Positions 52,667-60,973 of a DNA stretch of 64,000 nucleotides are shown here, piece after piece. Under the pieces are notes generated by a model, which did not search any database, had not been told where the DNA came from, and saw nothing but the letters and a program-made list of their open reading frames with translations. The stretch lies in assembly GCF_003019815.1 (NCBI RefSeq), contig NZ_CP027773.1:1127001-1191000 (forward strand), given 5' to 3'. Every line of letters starts with the position of its first letter. The first letter of the stretch is position 1. The position numbers and the translations under genes are program-made. Source of the DNA: Variovorax sp. PMC12 (GTDB lineage: Bacteria; Pseudomonadota; Gammaproteobacteria; Burkholderiales; Burkholderiaceae_C).

Positions 52667-54003
52667 CAGGCAGCCTTCCGTACTGCCGGCGTGCCTTGCT
52701 GCGCCTCGTAGCGGCTCGCCTTGCGCGGAAGTCCCAGGTGGTCGCGCAGCGTCTGGCCCGGCAGTTCGCGCTGGTAGCGCCCGCGCGCCTCCAGCGCCGG
52801 GATCACGAACTCGATGAAGTCGTCCAGCCCCTGCCCCAACACCGGAAAGCCGAGGATGAAGCCGTCGGCCGCGCCCTCGTCCACCCAGCGGATGATCTCG
52901 TCGGCAATGCGCTCGCCGCTGCCCACGAACTGCGTGCGCGGCGTTGCCACTTCCAGCGCCACTTCGCGCAGGGTCAGGCCCTTGGCTTTCGCGTTGGCCT
53001 TGATGCGGTCGGTGGTCGAGCGGAAGCTGTTGCGCCCGATCTCGCCGAGTTCGGGGAACGGCGCGTCCAGCGCGTACTGGCTGAAGTCGTGGTGGTCGAA
53101 GAAGCGGCCCAGGTAGGCCAGCGCTTCGTCGATGGTCAGCAGCTCGCGGATCAGCCGGTACTTGGCCTCGGCTTCTTCCTCGGTGGCCGCGACCACCGGG
53201 CCGATGCCGGGGTAGATCTTCACGTCGTCGACCTGCCGGCCTTGCGCCACCGCGCTGGCCTTTACCTCCCGCAGGAAGTTGCGCGTTTCGTCAAGCGAGG
53301 GCGAGTGGGTGAACACCGCGTCTGCGTATTTGCCCGCGAGGCCGACGCCCGCGTCCGACGAACCGGCCTGGAAGATCACCGGCTGCCCCTGCGCCGAGCG
53401 CTGGATGTTCAGCGGCCCCGCCACTTCGAAGAAGCGGCCCTTGTGGTCCAGCGTGTGCAGCTTCTCGCGGTCGAAGAACTGGCCGGTCTCGCGGTTGCGC
53501 ACGAAGGCGTCGTCGTCCCAGCTGTCCCACAGACCCTGCGTCACGGCCAGGTATTCGTCCGCGATCTCGTAGCGCTGCGCGTGCTCCGGGTGCGCGCGGC
53601 TGTAGTTCCTGGCGCTGCCTTCCAGCGGCGTGGTCACCACGTTCCAGCCCGCGCGGCCGCCGCTGATGAGGTCGAGCGAAGCGAACTGGCGCGCCACGGT
53701 GAACGGGTCGCTGTAAGAACTGGAGACGGTGCCCGCGAGACCGATCTTCGAGGTCACGGCCGCGAGCGCCGAAAGAATCGAGATCGGCTCGAAGCGGTTC
53801 AGGAAATGCGGGATCGATTTCTCGTTGATGTAGAGCCCGTCCGCCACGAAGGCGAAGGCGATGCCCGCCGCCTCCGCCTTCTGCGCGGTGCGCACGAAGA
53901 AGCCGAGGTTGACGCTGGCATCGGCCGGCCCGCCCGGATGCTTCCAGGAGTTCATGTGGCTGCCGGCCCCTTGCAGCATGACGCCGAACTTGATGTTGCT
54001 CAT
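52666..54003 (-). CDS. NtaA/SnaA/DszA-family flavin monooxygenase
   Basis: A 445-residue two-component monooxygenase of the nitrilotriacetate/dibenzothiophene-sulfone family. Typical stretches: QKAEAAGIAFAFVADGLYIN, GRAGWNVVTTPLEGSARNY, PVIFQAGSSDAGVGLAGKYAD and FPVLGQGLDDFIEFVIPAL. Uses FMNH2 supplied by a reductase not seen here. In Bacillus the homologues YtnJ and YxeK act on N-acetylated sulfur amino acids, matching the overlap of this gene with a GNAT gene. Confidence 0.9.
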   Translation of the reverse strand: MSNIKFGVMLQGAGSHMNSWKHPGGPADASVNLGFFVRTAQKAEAAGIAFAFVADGLYINEKSIPHFLNRFEPISILSALAAVTSKIGLAGTVSSSYSDPFTVARQFASLDLISGGRAGWNVVTTPLEGSARNYSRAHPEHAQRYEIADEYLAVTQGLWDSWDDDAFVRNRETGQFFDREKLHTLDHKGRFFEVAGPLNIQRSAQGQPVIFQAGSSDAGVGLAGKYADAVFTHSPSLDETRNFLREVKASAVAQGRQVDDVKIYPGIGPVVAATEEEAEAKYRLIRELLTIDEALAYLGRFFDHHDFSQYALDAPFPELGEIGRNSFRSTTDRIKANAKAKGLTLREVALEVATPRTQFVGSGERIADEIIRWVDEGAADGFILGFPVLGQGLDDFIEFVIPALEARGRYQRELPGQTLRDHLGLPRKASRYEAQQGTPAVRKAA

Positions 54004-54038
54004 GACGATCGCTCTTGTTGTTTGATGGAGGAAAAGGC

Positions 54039-55043
54039 TCAGGCCGGCACCGTCTCGCGCGCCCTGGCCAGCAGCTCGACCGAGGCGTGGCGGGCCGCGA
54101 AATCGGCGACGGGAATGTCGATGACGAACTCCTCGATGCCGAAGCGCTCGCTCAATGCATCGAGCGCATCGCGCACCTCTTCGCCGGTGCCGGCAATCAC
54201 ATGCGGGCGGCGCTCCTCGGTGCGGTAGTCGCTCACGCCGGCCTGCCGCGCGAACTCCGCTGCGGCCTCGAGGCTGGGCAGGTTGACGGTCTGGCCCGTG
54301 GGCAGGTGCACGCGAAAGCTGCGCAGCGCGCCCACCAGTCGGGCGGCCTCCTCGTGCGTCTCGGCCGCAAAGGCGAAGAGCGCTAGCAGCGGCGCACGGC
54401 CGGCGCGCTCGCGGTAGGCCTCGACCGACTGCGCAAGGTTCACCGGGTCGCCGTTGAAGTGCCCCGCATAGACGAATTCCCAGCCGAGCTGCGCCGCGAG
54501 CACCGCGCTCTCGGGGCTGCCGCCGAGCAGCACGCGCTGCGGCAGTTGCGGCGGGTTGGGCGTAGCCACAGCGCCGGCCAGCGCATGGCCACTGGCCACG
54601 CCGTCGTGCAGGAAGGCATCGAGCTCGCTGAGCCGCACCGCAAAGTCTTCGTGCCTGCGGACCGGGTCGTGCAGCCACTGCAACGCCTTGCTCGTGAGCG
54701 GCAGGCCGCCAGGCGCCTTGCCGATACCCAGGTCCACGCGGCCGGGCGCCAGCGAGGCCAGCACGCGGAAGGTTTCTGCCACCTTGAACGGGCTGTAGTG
54801 CTGAAGCATGACGCCGCCCGTGCCGATGCGGATGAGCGAGGTCTTCGCGAGCAGGTGCGATGCCAGCACCTCCGGCGCCGAGCCTGCATAGTTCCTGTTG
54901 CCGTGATGCTCGGCGAGCCAGTAGCGGCGGTAGCCCAGCCGCTCCGCGCTCTGCGCCAGCGCGATGGTGTGCTGGAACGCCTGGGCGGCGTTCGCGCCTT
55001 CAGGGATCAGGCTCTTGTCGAGCAGGGACAGCGAGTAGGACAC
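54039..55043 (-). CDS. Luciferase-like oxidoreductase (MsnO8/CmoO-like)
   Basis: A 334-residue LLM enzyme of the group 1 luciferase-like type: YSLSLLDKSLIPEGANAAQ at the start, RYWLAEHHGNRNYAGSAPEV, GTGGVMLQHYSPFKVAE, VDLGIGKAPGG. First gene of the operon; start codon GTG 55043 without a clear ribosome site. The 136 bp upstream (55044-55179) contain a 10-bp palindrome ATATCGATAT at 55124-55133 in an otherwise GC-rich stretch, a possible regulator site, and nothing else recognised. Confidence 0.88.
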   Translation of the reverse strand: MSYSLSLLDKSLIPEGANAAQAFQHTIALAQSAERLGYRRYWLAEHHGNRNYAGSAPEVLASHLLAKTSLIRIGTGGVMLQHYSPFKVAETFRVLASLAPGRVDLGIGKAPGGLPLTSKALQWLHDPVRRHEDFAVRLSELDAFLHDGVASGHALAGAVATPNPPQLPQRVLLGGSPESAVLAAQLGWEFVYAGHFNGDPVNLAQSVEAYRERAGRAPLLALFAFAAETHEEAARLVGALRSFRVHLPTGQTVNLPSLEAAAEFARQAGVSDYRTEERRPHVIAGTGEEVRDALDALSERFGIEEFVIDIPVADFAARHASVELLARARETVPA

Positions 55044-55179
55044 GGTGTGCGGCGGGAGACGCCCTTGAAAGAATTGCTGCGAATTCTCCCGGGCATGGCG
55101 CGCACCGTTTGCGCTGAATTTCTATATCGATATCTGCTGGATGCCCGGTCGCCAGCCACCGATGGCAGTCACGGCAAGG

Positions 55180-56304
55180 CTAGTGAAGCGGGTGCCGGGG
55201 CAGGCTGATGGTGAAGACGCATTCCGATCCCGGCACGTCGCGCACCGTCAATGTGCCCTGGTCGGCTTCGATGCTCTGCCGGGCGATCGACAGCCCGAGG
55301 CCCAGGCCGGCCCTGCTGTCGTCGTTGGGCTTGAAAGGCACGAACATCTTTGCGACGCCGCCGGGCGGCAGGCCTCCGCAATGGTCTTCCACGTCGATGT
55401 GCACGTGGTCGCCGAAGGCGTATGCATTCAGCGTGACCAGCGAGTTGTGTCGCGTGAACTTGAAGGCGTTCTGCAGCAGGTTGGCCAGGGCCGCGTGCAG
55501 CAGTTCGCGGTTGGCCAGAACCCCGAGCAAGGGGTCCACGGCGCGTACTTCGAAGACGCTGCCTTCGGTGCTGGCGTCGAGCCGCGCCGCGACCTCGACG
55601 TCTGCGATGAACGCCGCCACAGGGAAAAGCTGGCGCTGGTCGGAGCCCTCGGCCCGCACTTCCGCGGTGGCCCTGCCGATCAACAGGCCGAGCGTGGAAA
55701 GGCTGCGCTTCAGGACCGCACCGGTAGCGCCGCCGATCGGCATGTTGCCCAGCTCGAGCGCCCGAACGGCGAGAGTGGCGGTGCCGAGCGCGTTGCGCAG
55801 TTCGTGAACCAGAAAGCCCAGCCGCTGCTTCTCGAACGCCGTTCGCTGTACAGCCAGTTGGGCATCGCGCTGAAAGCTGAACTCGGTGACGGCATCCGCA
55901 ATGGCGTTGTCCAGGCAGCGGTTCAGCGTACGAAACTCGGCCACGGCAAAAGGCGCGTTGCGCTCGAATGCCAGGTCGGTGATCGCCTGGCAAAGATCGC
56001 CGTAGTCGTGAACCACCTGGTCGACCGTGTAGCCGAGGTCCAGCAGCGCCTTGCCGTGCGCGGTGGCGCTCAACCCTATTTCGGACAGCGCGCGCGAGTC
56101 TCCGCCTGAGGGGCCCGAAATGGCGATGCTGGCAGCCTCGTTGTCATCGCTCTCCGCCGCCAGTGTTCGCGTAAGCTGGTCCAGGAACATCGGCACACCG
56201 TGGGCCAATTGCTGCTCCGTTGCCGCACGCTGGTGGCGTTGGGCGACCTTCAATTTGCACCTGGCGACCAGTTCGTCGCGGTTGCCGAAAAGAAAACGAT
56301 GCAT
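55180..56304 (-). CDS. Sensor histidine kinase (RsbRD-like N-terminus)
   Basis: A 374-residue soluble kinase. The N-terminal four-helix sensor part (RDELVARCKLKVAQR ... LAHGVPMFLDQLTRTL) resembles RsbRD_N domains. The H-box is FLVHELRNALGT (His167); the ATPase has LLQNAFKFT (N-box), DHCGGLP (G1) and GLGLGLSIAR (G2). No membrane helices, so it senses a cytoplasmic signal or partner. ATG 56304 is preferred; the open frame upstream lacks coding character. No response regulator is adjacent. Confidence 0.87.
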   Translation of the reverse strand: MHRFLFGNRDELVARCKLKVAQRHQRAATEQQLAHGVPMFLDQLTRTLAAESDDNEAASIAISGPSGGDSRALSEIGLSATAHGKALLDLGYTVDQVVHDYGDLCQAITDLAFERNAPFAVAEFRTLNRCLDNAIADAVTEFSFQRDAQLAVQRTAFEKQRLGFLVHELRNALGTATLAVRALELGNMPIGGATGAVLKRSLSTLGLLIGRATAEVRAEGSDQRQLFPVAAFIADVEVAARLDASTEGSVFEVRAVDPLLGVLANRELLHAALANLLQNAFKFTRHNSLVTLNAYAFGDHVHIDVEDHCGGLPPGGVAKMFVPFKPNDDSRAGLGLGLSIARQSIEADQGTLTVRDVPGSECVFTISLPRHPLH

Positions 56305-56554
56305 ATACGGTGCTCCTGGCGAATTGCGACCGGCCTCGGGCCTGAGGAGCCTGGGCGTCCAACGCGGCGGCAAACCACCGGAAGATGTTGCAGCGCCTGT
56401 TGCCCAGCCGCACGAACAGATAGCCGGACTCCGCATTGCCCAGAGCATCCACCGGAATACCGGCGCAGCGCAGCGCCGCCATCTCGTCGTCCGAGGCGAT
56501 GTCCAAAGGCAGCCTGAGCGTCACCGTAGCCGTGTGCATGAATCTCTTGACCAT
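56144..56554 (-). CDS. Possible small protein upstream of the kinase (uncertain)
   Basis: An open frame from ATG 56554 begins MVKRFMHTATVTLRLPLD and runs through IPVDALGNAESGYLFVRLGN with coding-like third-position GC up to about 56310, after which it overlaps the kinase by 161 bp and becomes Arg/Pro/Gly rich. The first 80 residues may be a real gene whose end I cannot place, or the overlap may be genuine. No family recognised. Confidence 0.35.
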   Translation of the reverse strand: MVKRFMHTATVTLRLPLDIASDDEMAALRCAGIPVDALGNAESGYLFVRLGNRRCNIFRWFAAALDAQAPQARGRSQFARSTVYASFSFRQPRRTGRQVQIEGRPTPPACGNGAAIGPRCADVPGPAYANTGGGER

Positions 56555-56562
56555 GGCCAGGC

Positions 56563-56616
56563 TCAGTGCCTTCCGGTCGAGGCGGCCCGGAACTTCCGGG
56601 GGGTCGTGGTTTGCAT
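56563..56616 (-). CDS. 17-codon upstream ORF with strong ribosome site
   Basis: ATG 56616 follows GGAGGACTTCGAC on the minus strand, an excellent Shine-Dalgarno. The peptide is MQTTTPRKFRAASTGRH and stops eight bases before ATG 56554. It could be a leader ORF coupled to the next frame, or a sign that a frameshift separates it from that frame. Confidence 0.4.
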   Translation of the reverse strand: MQTTTPRKFRAASTGRH

Positions 56617-56677
56617 GTCGAAGTCCTCCTGGACAGCAGTGGCGGGCATTCACGCTAACCATAAAGAAGCACTTGCA

Positions 56678-56700
56678 CCGTTCGCCAGCGCACCGAACGG
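56678..56700. promoter_or_regulatory. Inverted repeat between kinase and Crp/Fnr genes
   Basis: Arms CCGTTCG (56678-56684) and CGAACGG (56694-56700) are perfect inverse copies separated by nine bases, in the 180-bp divergent gap (56617-56796). A regulator-binding site is likely; the spacing differs from the TTGAT-N4-ATCAA form of classical FNR. Confidence 0.45.
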
Positions 56701-56796
56701 CCTCCAAAAATGAATAATCGGTGTTCTGTACGCCACCGCACAGACACACGGGACTGCACCGCGGAATCATGTGAACTTTAGAAGGCCACTCCAGTC

Positions 56797-57537
56797 ATGG
56801 CATTGCTCCCGCGTTCGTCCTCTCCGCCTGCCGCCACCGCGCGAAATGGCCTGCTGGAAGTCATCCCGCCTGACGTGGTGGCCCGGATGAAGCCTTTCCT
56901 GGAACTGGTGCAGTTGAGCCTGGGCGAGGTGCTCTATGAGTCGGGCGCGGTCCAGCAGCACGTGTTCTTTCCGATCGACTGCATCGTCTCGCTGCTGTAT
57001 GTGCTGGAGAACGGGCAGTCCGCGGAAATCGCCGTGGTCGGCTTCGAGGGCATGGTGGGGGTGTCGCTGCTGATGGGCGGGGGCAGCACGCCCAACCGCG
57101 CGGTGGTGCAGAGCGCCGGCCGTGCCTTTCGCCTGGGCGCGAGCCACATCAAAGAGCTGACTGACAAGGGCGGCCCGCTGCTGCACCTGCTGCTGCGCTA
57201 CACCCAGTCGCTCATCACGCAGATGTCGCAGACGGCCGTATGCAACCGGCACCACTCGCTGGAACAACAGCTGTGCCGGTGGTTGCTGCTCAGCCTGGAC
57301 CGCCTGCCGGGCAACGAGCTGGTGATGACGCAGGAGCTCATCGCCAACATGCTCGGCGTGCGCCGCGAAGGCGTGACGGAGGCCGCGGGCAAGCTGCAGC
57401 GCCTGAACCTGATCAAGTACGCGCGCGGCCACATCACGGTGCTCGACCGCAGCGGGCTGGAGCGGCAGGTGTGCGAGTGCTACGAAGTGGTCAAGCGCGA
57501 GACCGACCGGCTGCTGCCCCAGCCGCCGGCCATCTGA
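56797..57537 (+). CDS. Crp/Fnr-family regulator 1
   Basis: A 246-residue regulator: cyclic-nucleotide-like beta barrel (about residues 35-120; GEVLYESGAVQQHVFFPIDC) and winged HTH (TQELIANMLGVRREGVTEAAGKL). The N-terminal cysteines of oxygen-sensing FNR are absent. The C-terminus has VCECYEVV, shared in form with the next gene. In this subfamily the ligand is usually unknown. Divergent from the sensor kinase. Confidence 0.9.
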   Translation: MALLPRSSSPPAATARNGLLEVIPPDVVARMKPFLELVQLSLGEVLYESGAVQQHVFFPIDCIVSLLYVLENGQSAEIAVVGFEGMVGVSLLMGGGSTPNRAVVQSAGRAFRLGASHIKELTDKGGPLLHLLLRYTQSLITQMSQTAVCNRHHSLEQQLCRWLLLSLDRLPGNELVMTQELIANMLGVRREGVTEAAGKLQRLNLIKYARGHITVLDRSGLERQVCECYEVVKRETDRLLPQPPAI

Positions 57538-57665
57538 GCCTGGGCGCGCGCGTGGGTGCGGCGGCGCACAGAGAGCGGCGCACCGGCAGGCAAGAATGCG
57601 TCGGCCGCCGCTTTCCTCGCAGCGCGTGCGCTCCTGGCTCTTTCCTCTCATCGACAGGCAGCTAC

Positions 57666-58379
57666 TTGACATCTGATCCGTCGACCCCCGTGCTCAACCG
57701 GCTGCTCCAGGCCTTGCCGCCTTCGGACCGCGCGCGCCTGCTCGCGCGCTGCGACCAGGTGCAGCTGGTGGCCACGCAAGTGCTGTATGAACCGGGTGAC
57801 GCCATCCGGCACGTTCACTTCCCCACCACCGCCTTCGTGTCGCTGGTGTCCACCGCCGACGGGCACGACGGCCTGCAGACCGGCATGGTGGGCAACGAGG
57901 GTGTGCTGGGCTACGAGCTGTCGCTGAACGCGCAGCGCGCGCCGCTGCGCACCCTGGTGCAGGGGGACGGCCTCGCATGGCGGCTCTCGGCGAAATCGTT
58001 CGAACAGGAACTGGCGGACAGCACGCCGCTCAGGCGCGTGCTCCACCGGTACGTGTGCGTGCTGCTGGCCGAATTCGGCCGCTCGGGGCTGTGCCATCAG
58101 TTCCACCAGATCGAGGAGCGCCTGGCGCGCTGGCTGCTCACCACGCAGGACTGCGCGCATTCGGCGCACCTGGCGCTCACGCACGAGGTGCTGGGGCGCA
58201 TGCTGGGCGTGCGGCGCGTCGGCATCACCAACGCTGCGACCGCACTGCACACGCGCAGCCTCATCGACTACCGCCGCGGCGTCATCACCATCACCGACCG
58301 CCAGGGGCTGGAGAACGCGGCCTGCGACTGCTACCGCGCCAACCGGCGCAGCTATTCGGACCTGATTGCCGCGGGATAG
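57666..58379 (+). CDS. Crp/Fnr-family regulator 2 (paralogue)
   Basis: A 237-residue paralogue of the preceding gene: barrel VLYEPGDAIRHVHFPTTAFVSLV, HTH THEVLGRMLGVRRVGITNAATAL and C-terminal ACDCYRAN. Start uncertain: TTG 57666 fits the family length; GTG 57690 would shorten it by eight residues. The 128-bp gap before it shows a small GC hairpin (about 57556-57569) and nothing else. Tandem placement suggests duplication and joint control. Confidence 0.87.
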   Translation: MTSDPSTPVLNRLLQALPPSDRARLLARCDQVQLVATQVLYEPGDAIRHVHFPTTAFVSLVSTADGHDGLQTGMVGNEGVLGYELSLNAQRAPLRTLVQGDGLAWRLSAKSFEQELADSTPLRRVLHRYVCVLLAEFGRSGLCHQFHQIEERLARWLLTTQDCAHSAHLALTHEVLGRMLGVRRVGITNAATALHTRSLIDYRRGVITITDRQGLENAACDCYRANRRSYSDLIAAG

Positions 58380-58400
58380 CCGAAGGCCCCGTCGGTCCAT

Positions 58401-59342
58401 TCACTGCGGCTCATCGTCCATGCGCGGCTGCGACTCCCTCGTCAGGGTCTTGGCCAGCAGCCGCAAGGTGCTTGCGCAGGCCGAGGTGGCCTCGGAAAGA
58501 ACGGCTCCGCGCCGGTAGGCCAGGCCCAGGTCCATCGAGGGCACCGCGCTCGACACCACCGTCCTGCGGATTCGCCCGCCATCGTGAGACCAGGGGCGAA
58601 ACACCAGGTCGGACAGGATGGTCACGCCCACGTTCTGCGCGACGAGGCTGCGCACGGCCTCGATCGATTTGGTGCGGAACACGACCTTGGGCTCGAGCTT
58701 CATCGCGCCCCAGTAGCGGCCCACGGTGTCCACGTGCTCGTCCATGTCCAGCAGCACGAAGGGCAACTGGGCGATCTCCCGCAGCGGCACCGACTTCTGC
58801 GCCACCAGCGGATGGTCGAACGAGGTCCACAGGCGGCGCTGCGACTTCAGCAGGTTCTCGCGCCGGATGTCCGATGCGCGAGAGAGGTTCGACACCAGCA
58901 CCACGGCCAGGTCGAACTCGCCGCTGCGCAGGCCGTCCTCGATCTCGAGCCGGTTGCGCTCCACGGGCTCGAACTCGACCAGCGGCAGTTGCCTGCGCAT
59001 CGCGCCGATGATCTTCGGCAGCATGTATTCGGACACCGTGTCTGTAATGGCGATCTGCACCCGCCCCTCGACCGAGGACACCGAGTTGCGCGTTTCCTCC
59101 ACCGCCGCGTCGAGCGTGTGCAGCATGTGCTCCGCGTGCCGAAGAAAGCCCTCGCCCTGCACCGTGAGCCGCAGCCCGTCCGCGTGCCGCGTGAAGAGCT
59201 GCACCTTCAGCGTGGACTCGAGGTTCTTGAGCGAAGTGGTCAACGACGGCTGGCTCACATAGCAGCGCTGGGCCGCCCGGGACACCTGGCCCGTGTGCGC
59301 GGCAGCCACGAAGTGCTGCAGCTGCTTGATGGTTATCGACAT
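58401..59342 (-). CDS. LysR-family regulator (CysB/Cbl-unlike, benzoate/NAC type unclear)
   Basis: A 313-residue LysR protein: HTH GQVSRAAQRCYVSQPSLTTSLKNLE, effector domain starting VEGRVQIAITDTVSEYMLPKIIG. Divergent from the AtoE-type transporter and molybdoenzyme genes across a 136-bp AT-rich gap, so it most likely controls them. The effector is presumably a substrate of that pathway. Confidence 0.9.
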   Translation of the reverse strand: MSITIKQLQHFVAAAHTGQVSRAAQRCYVSQPSLTTSLKNLESTLKVQLFTRHADGLRLTVQGEGFLRHAEHMLHTLDAAVEETRNSVSSVEGRVQIAITDTVSEYMLPKIIGAMRRQLPLVEFEPVERNRLEIEDGLRSGEFDLAVVLVSNLSRASDIRRENLLKSQRRLWTSFDHPLVAQKSVPLREIAQLPFVLLDMDEHVDTVGRYWGAMKLEPKVVFRTKSIEAVRSLVAQNVGVTILSDLVFRPWSHDGGRIRRTVVSSAVPSMDLGLAYRRGAVLSEATSACASTLRLLAKTLTRESQPRMDDEPQ

Positions 59343-59360
59343 AGATACGTCCTATATCGC

Positions 59361-59375
59361 TCTATTGAAAATAGA
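59361..59375. promoter_or_regulatory. LysR-type dyad TCTATT-GAA-AATAGA
   Basis: A perfect 6-bp inverted repeat with a three-base centre in the divergent gap; the flanking ATATC (about 59354-59358) and GATAT (59374-59378) extend the symmetry. The whole stretch 59341-59385 is strikingly AT-rich and should hold the LysR site and promoters for both directions. Confidence 0.55.
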
Positions 59376-59478
59376 TATTATGAATTGTCGATGGTAGTTC
59401 CTAACATCCGGGCACCACGCCATGTCAGGCGTGTGACGAGGACGCCGCCCGTTCCATCAGCAGTAGGACGAAAAACCC

Positions 59479-60957
59479 ATGCCATCGACATCGCAGACAT
59501 CCGCCGGCCCCGGCGCCCGCACTCCCGTACCCCAAGACGCCCCGTCCGATGCGGGGCTGTTGAGCCGCCTGGGCCTGCGCTTCACGGCCTGGGCCGAGCG
59601 CTGGTTCCCCGATGCCTTCGTGTTCGCGGCCATCGCCGTGGTGGTGGTCGCGGGCGCCGCTCTGCTGAACGGGTCCAGCCCCCAGGCGGTGGCCAAGTCC
59701 TTCGGCGACGGCTTCTGGAGCCTCATTGTTTTCACGATGCAGATGGCGCTGGTGGCCATCGGCGGCTATGTGGTGGCGACCTCGCCGCCGGCCGCGCGGC
59801 TCATCCGCAAACTGGCCGCGCTGCCCGTGTCGGGGCGCCAGGCCATCGCGTACGTGGCGGCGATCAGCATGATCCTGTCGCTCTTCAACTGGGGCATTTC
59901 GCTGATCTTCAGCGCGCTGTACGTGCGTGCGCTGGCCGGCCGCCTCGACCTGCGCATGGACTACCGCGCCGGCGGCGCGGCCGCCTACCTGGGCATGGGT
60001 GCGACCTGGGCGTTGGGTCTCAGTTCGTCGGCGGCGCAGTTGCAGGCCAACGCCAGCAGCCTGCCCAAGAGCATTCTTGACATCACCGGCGTGATTCCGT
60101 TCAGCCAGACCATCTTCCTGTGGCAGTCGGTCGTCATGGCGCTGGTGCTGATGGTCGTGTCGGTGGCCATCGCGCTGTGGTCGGCGCCCGACGCGAAGAA
60201 CGCGGTCACGGCGCAGGACCTGGGCGTGGACCTCACGGAAGCCAGGCCGGCCGTCACCGATTCCGCCACGCGCCGCCCCGGCGAGTGGTTCGAACGCAGC
60301 CCGTTGCTCACGCTGCTGCTGTGCGCGCTGGGCTTCGGCTGGCTGGCGCAGGAGTTCATGGCCAAGAGCCCGCTGATCGCGATCTCGGGCCTCAACACCT
60401 ACAACCTGCTGTTCCTCATGATCGGGCTGCTGCTGCACTGGCGCCCGCGCAGCTTCCTCGACGCGGTGTCGCGTTCGGTGCCGTCGACGGCGGGCGTGAT
60501 CATCCAGTTTCCGCTGTACGGTGCCATCGCGGCCATGCTGACCGCCGCCAAGGGCGCCGGAGGCATCACGCTGTCGGACCGCATCGCGCACCTGTTCGTG
60601 AGCATCTCCAACGTCGACAGCTTCGCGGTGGTGATGGGCGCGTATTCCGCCTTGCTGGGCTTCTTCATTCCCTCGGGAGGCGGCAAGTGGATCATCGAGG
60701 CGCCTTACGTCATGCAGGCGGCCAACGACCTGAAGGTGCACCTGGGCTGGGCCGTGCAGGTCTACAACGCGGCCGAGGCGCTGCCCAACCTGATCAACCC
60801 GTTCTGGATGCTGCCGCTGCTGGGCGTGCTCTCGCTGAAGGCACGCGACATCGTGGGCTTCACTTTCCTGCAGCTGCTGGTTCACGCACCGCTGGTGCTC
60901 TTCATGCTCTGGTTCTTCGGCCGCACGCTGAGCTACGTCGCGCCGGTGATTCCCTGA
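59479..60957 (+). CDS. atoE: AtoE-type short-chain fatty acid transporter
   Basis: A 492-residue inner-membrane permease with about 11-12 helices. Characteristic parts: RFTAWAERWFPDAFVFAAIA, SLFNWGISLIFSALYVR, SIDN-like SISNVDSFAVVMGAYSALLG, and FFIPSGGGKWIIEAPYV. The AtoE family carries short-chain fatty acids such as acetoacetate or butyrate. Sixteen bases before the molybdoenzyme gene, so probably the importer of its substrate or of a related acid. The first 25 residues are a disordered tail. Confidence 0.87.
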   Translation: MPSTSQTSAGPGARTPVPQDAPSDAGLLSRLGLRFTAWAERWFPDAFVFAAIAVVVVAGAALLNGSSPQAVAKSFGDGFWSLIVFTMQMALVAIGGYVVATSPPAARLIRKLAALPVSGRQAIAYVAAISMILSLFNWGISLIFSALYVRALAGRLDLRMDYRAGGAAAYLGMGATWALGLSSSAAQLQANASSLPKSILDITGVIPFSQTIFLWQSVVMALVLMVVSVAIALWSAPDAKNAVTAQDLGVDLTEARPAVTDSATRRPGEWFERSPLLTLLLCALGFGWLAQEFMAKSPLIAISGLNTYNLLFLMIGLLLHWRPRSFLDAVSRSVPSTAGVIIQFPLYGAIAAMLTAAKGAGGITLSDRIAHLFVSISNVDSFAVVMGAYSALLGFFIPSGGGKWIIEAPYVMQAANDLKVHLGWAVQVYNAAEALPNLINPFWMLPLLGVLSLKARDIVGFTFLQLLVHAPLVLFMLWFFGRTLSYVAPVIP

Positions 60958-60973
60958 GCCAGTCGGGTTCCGG

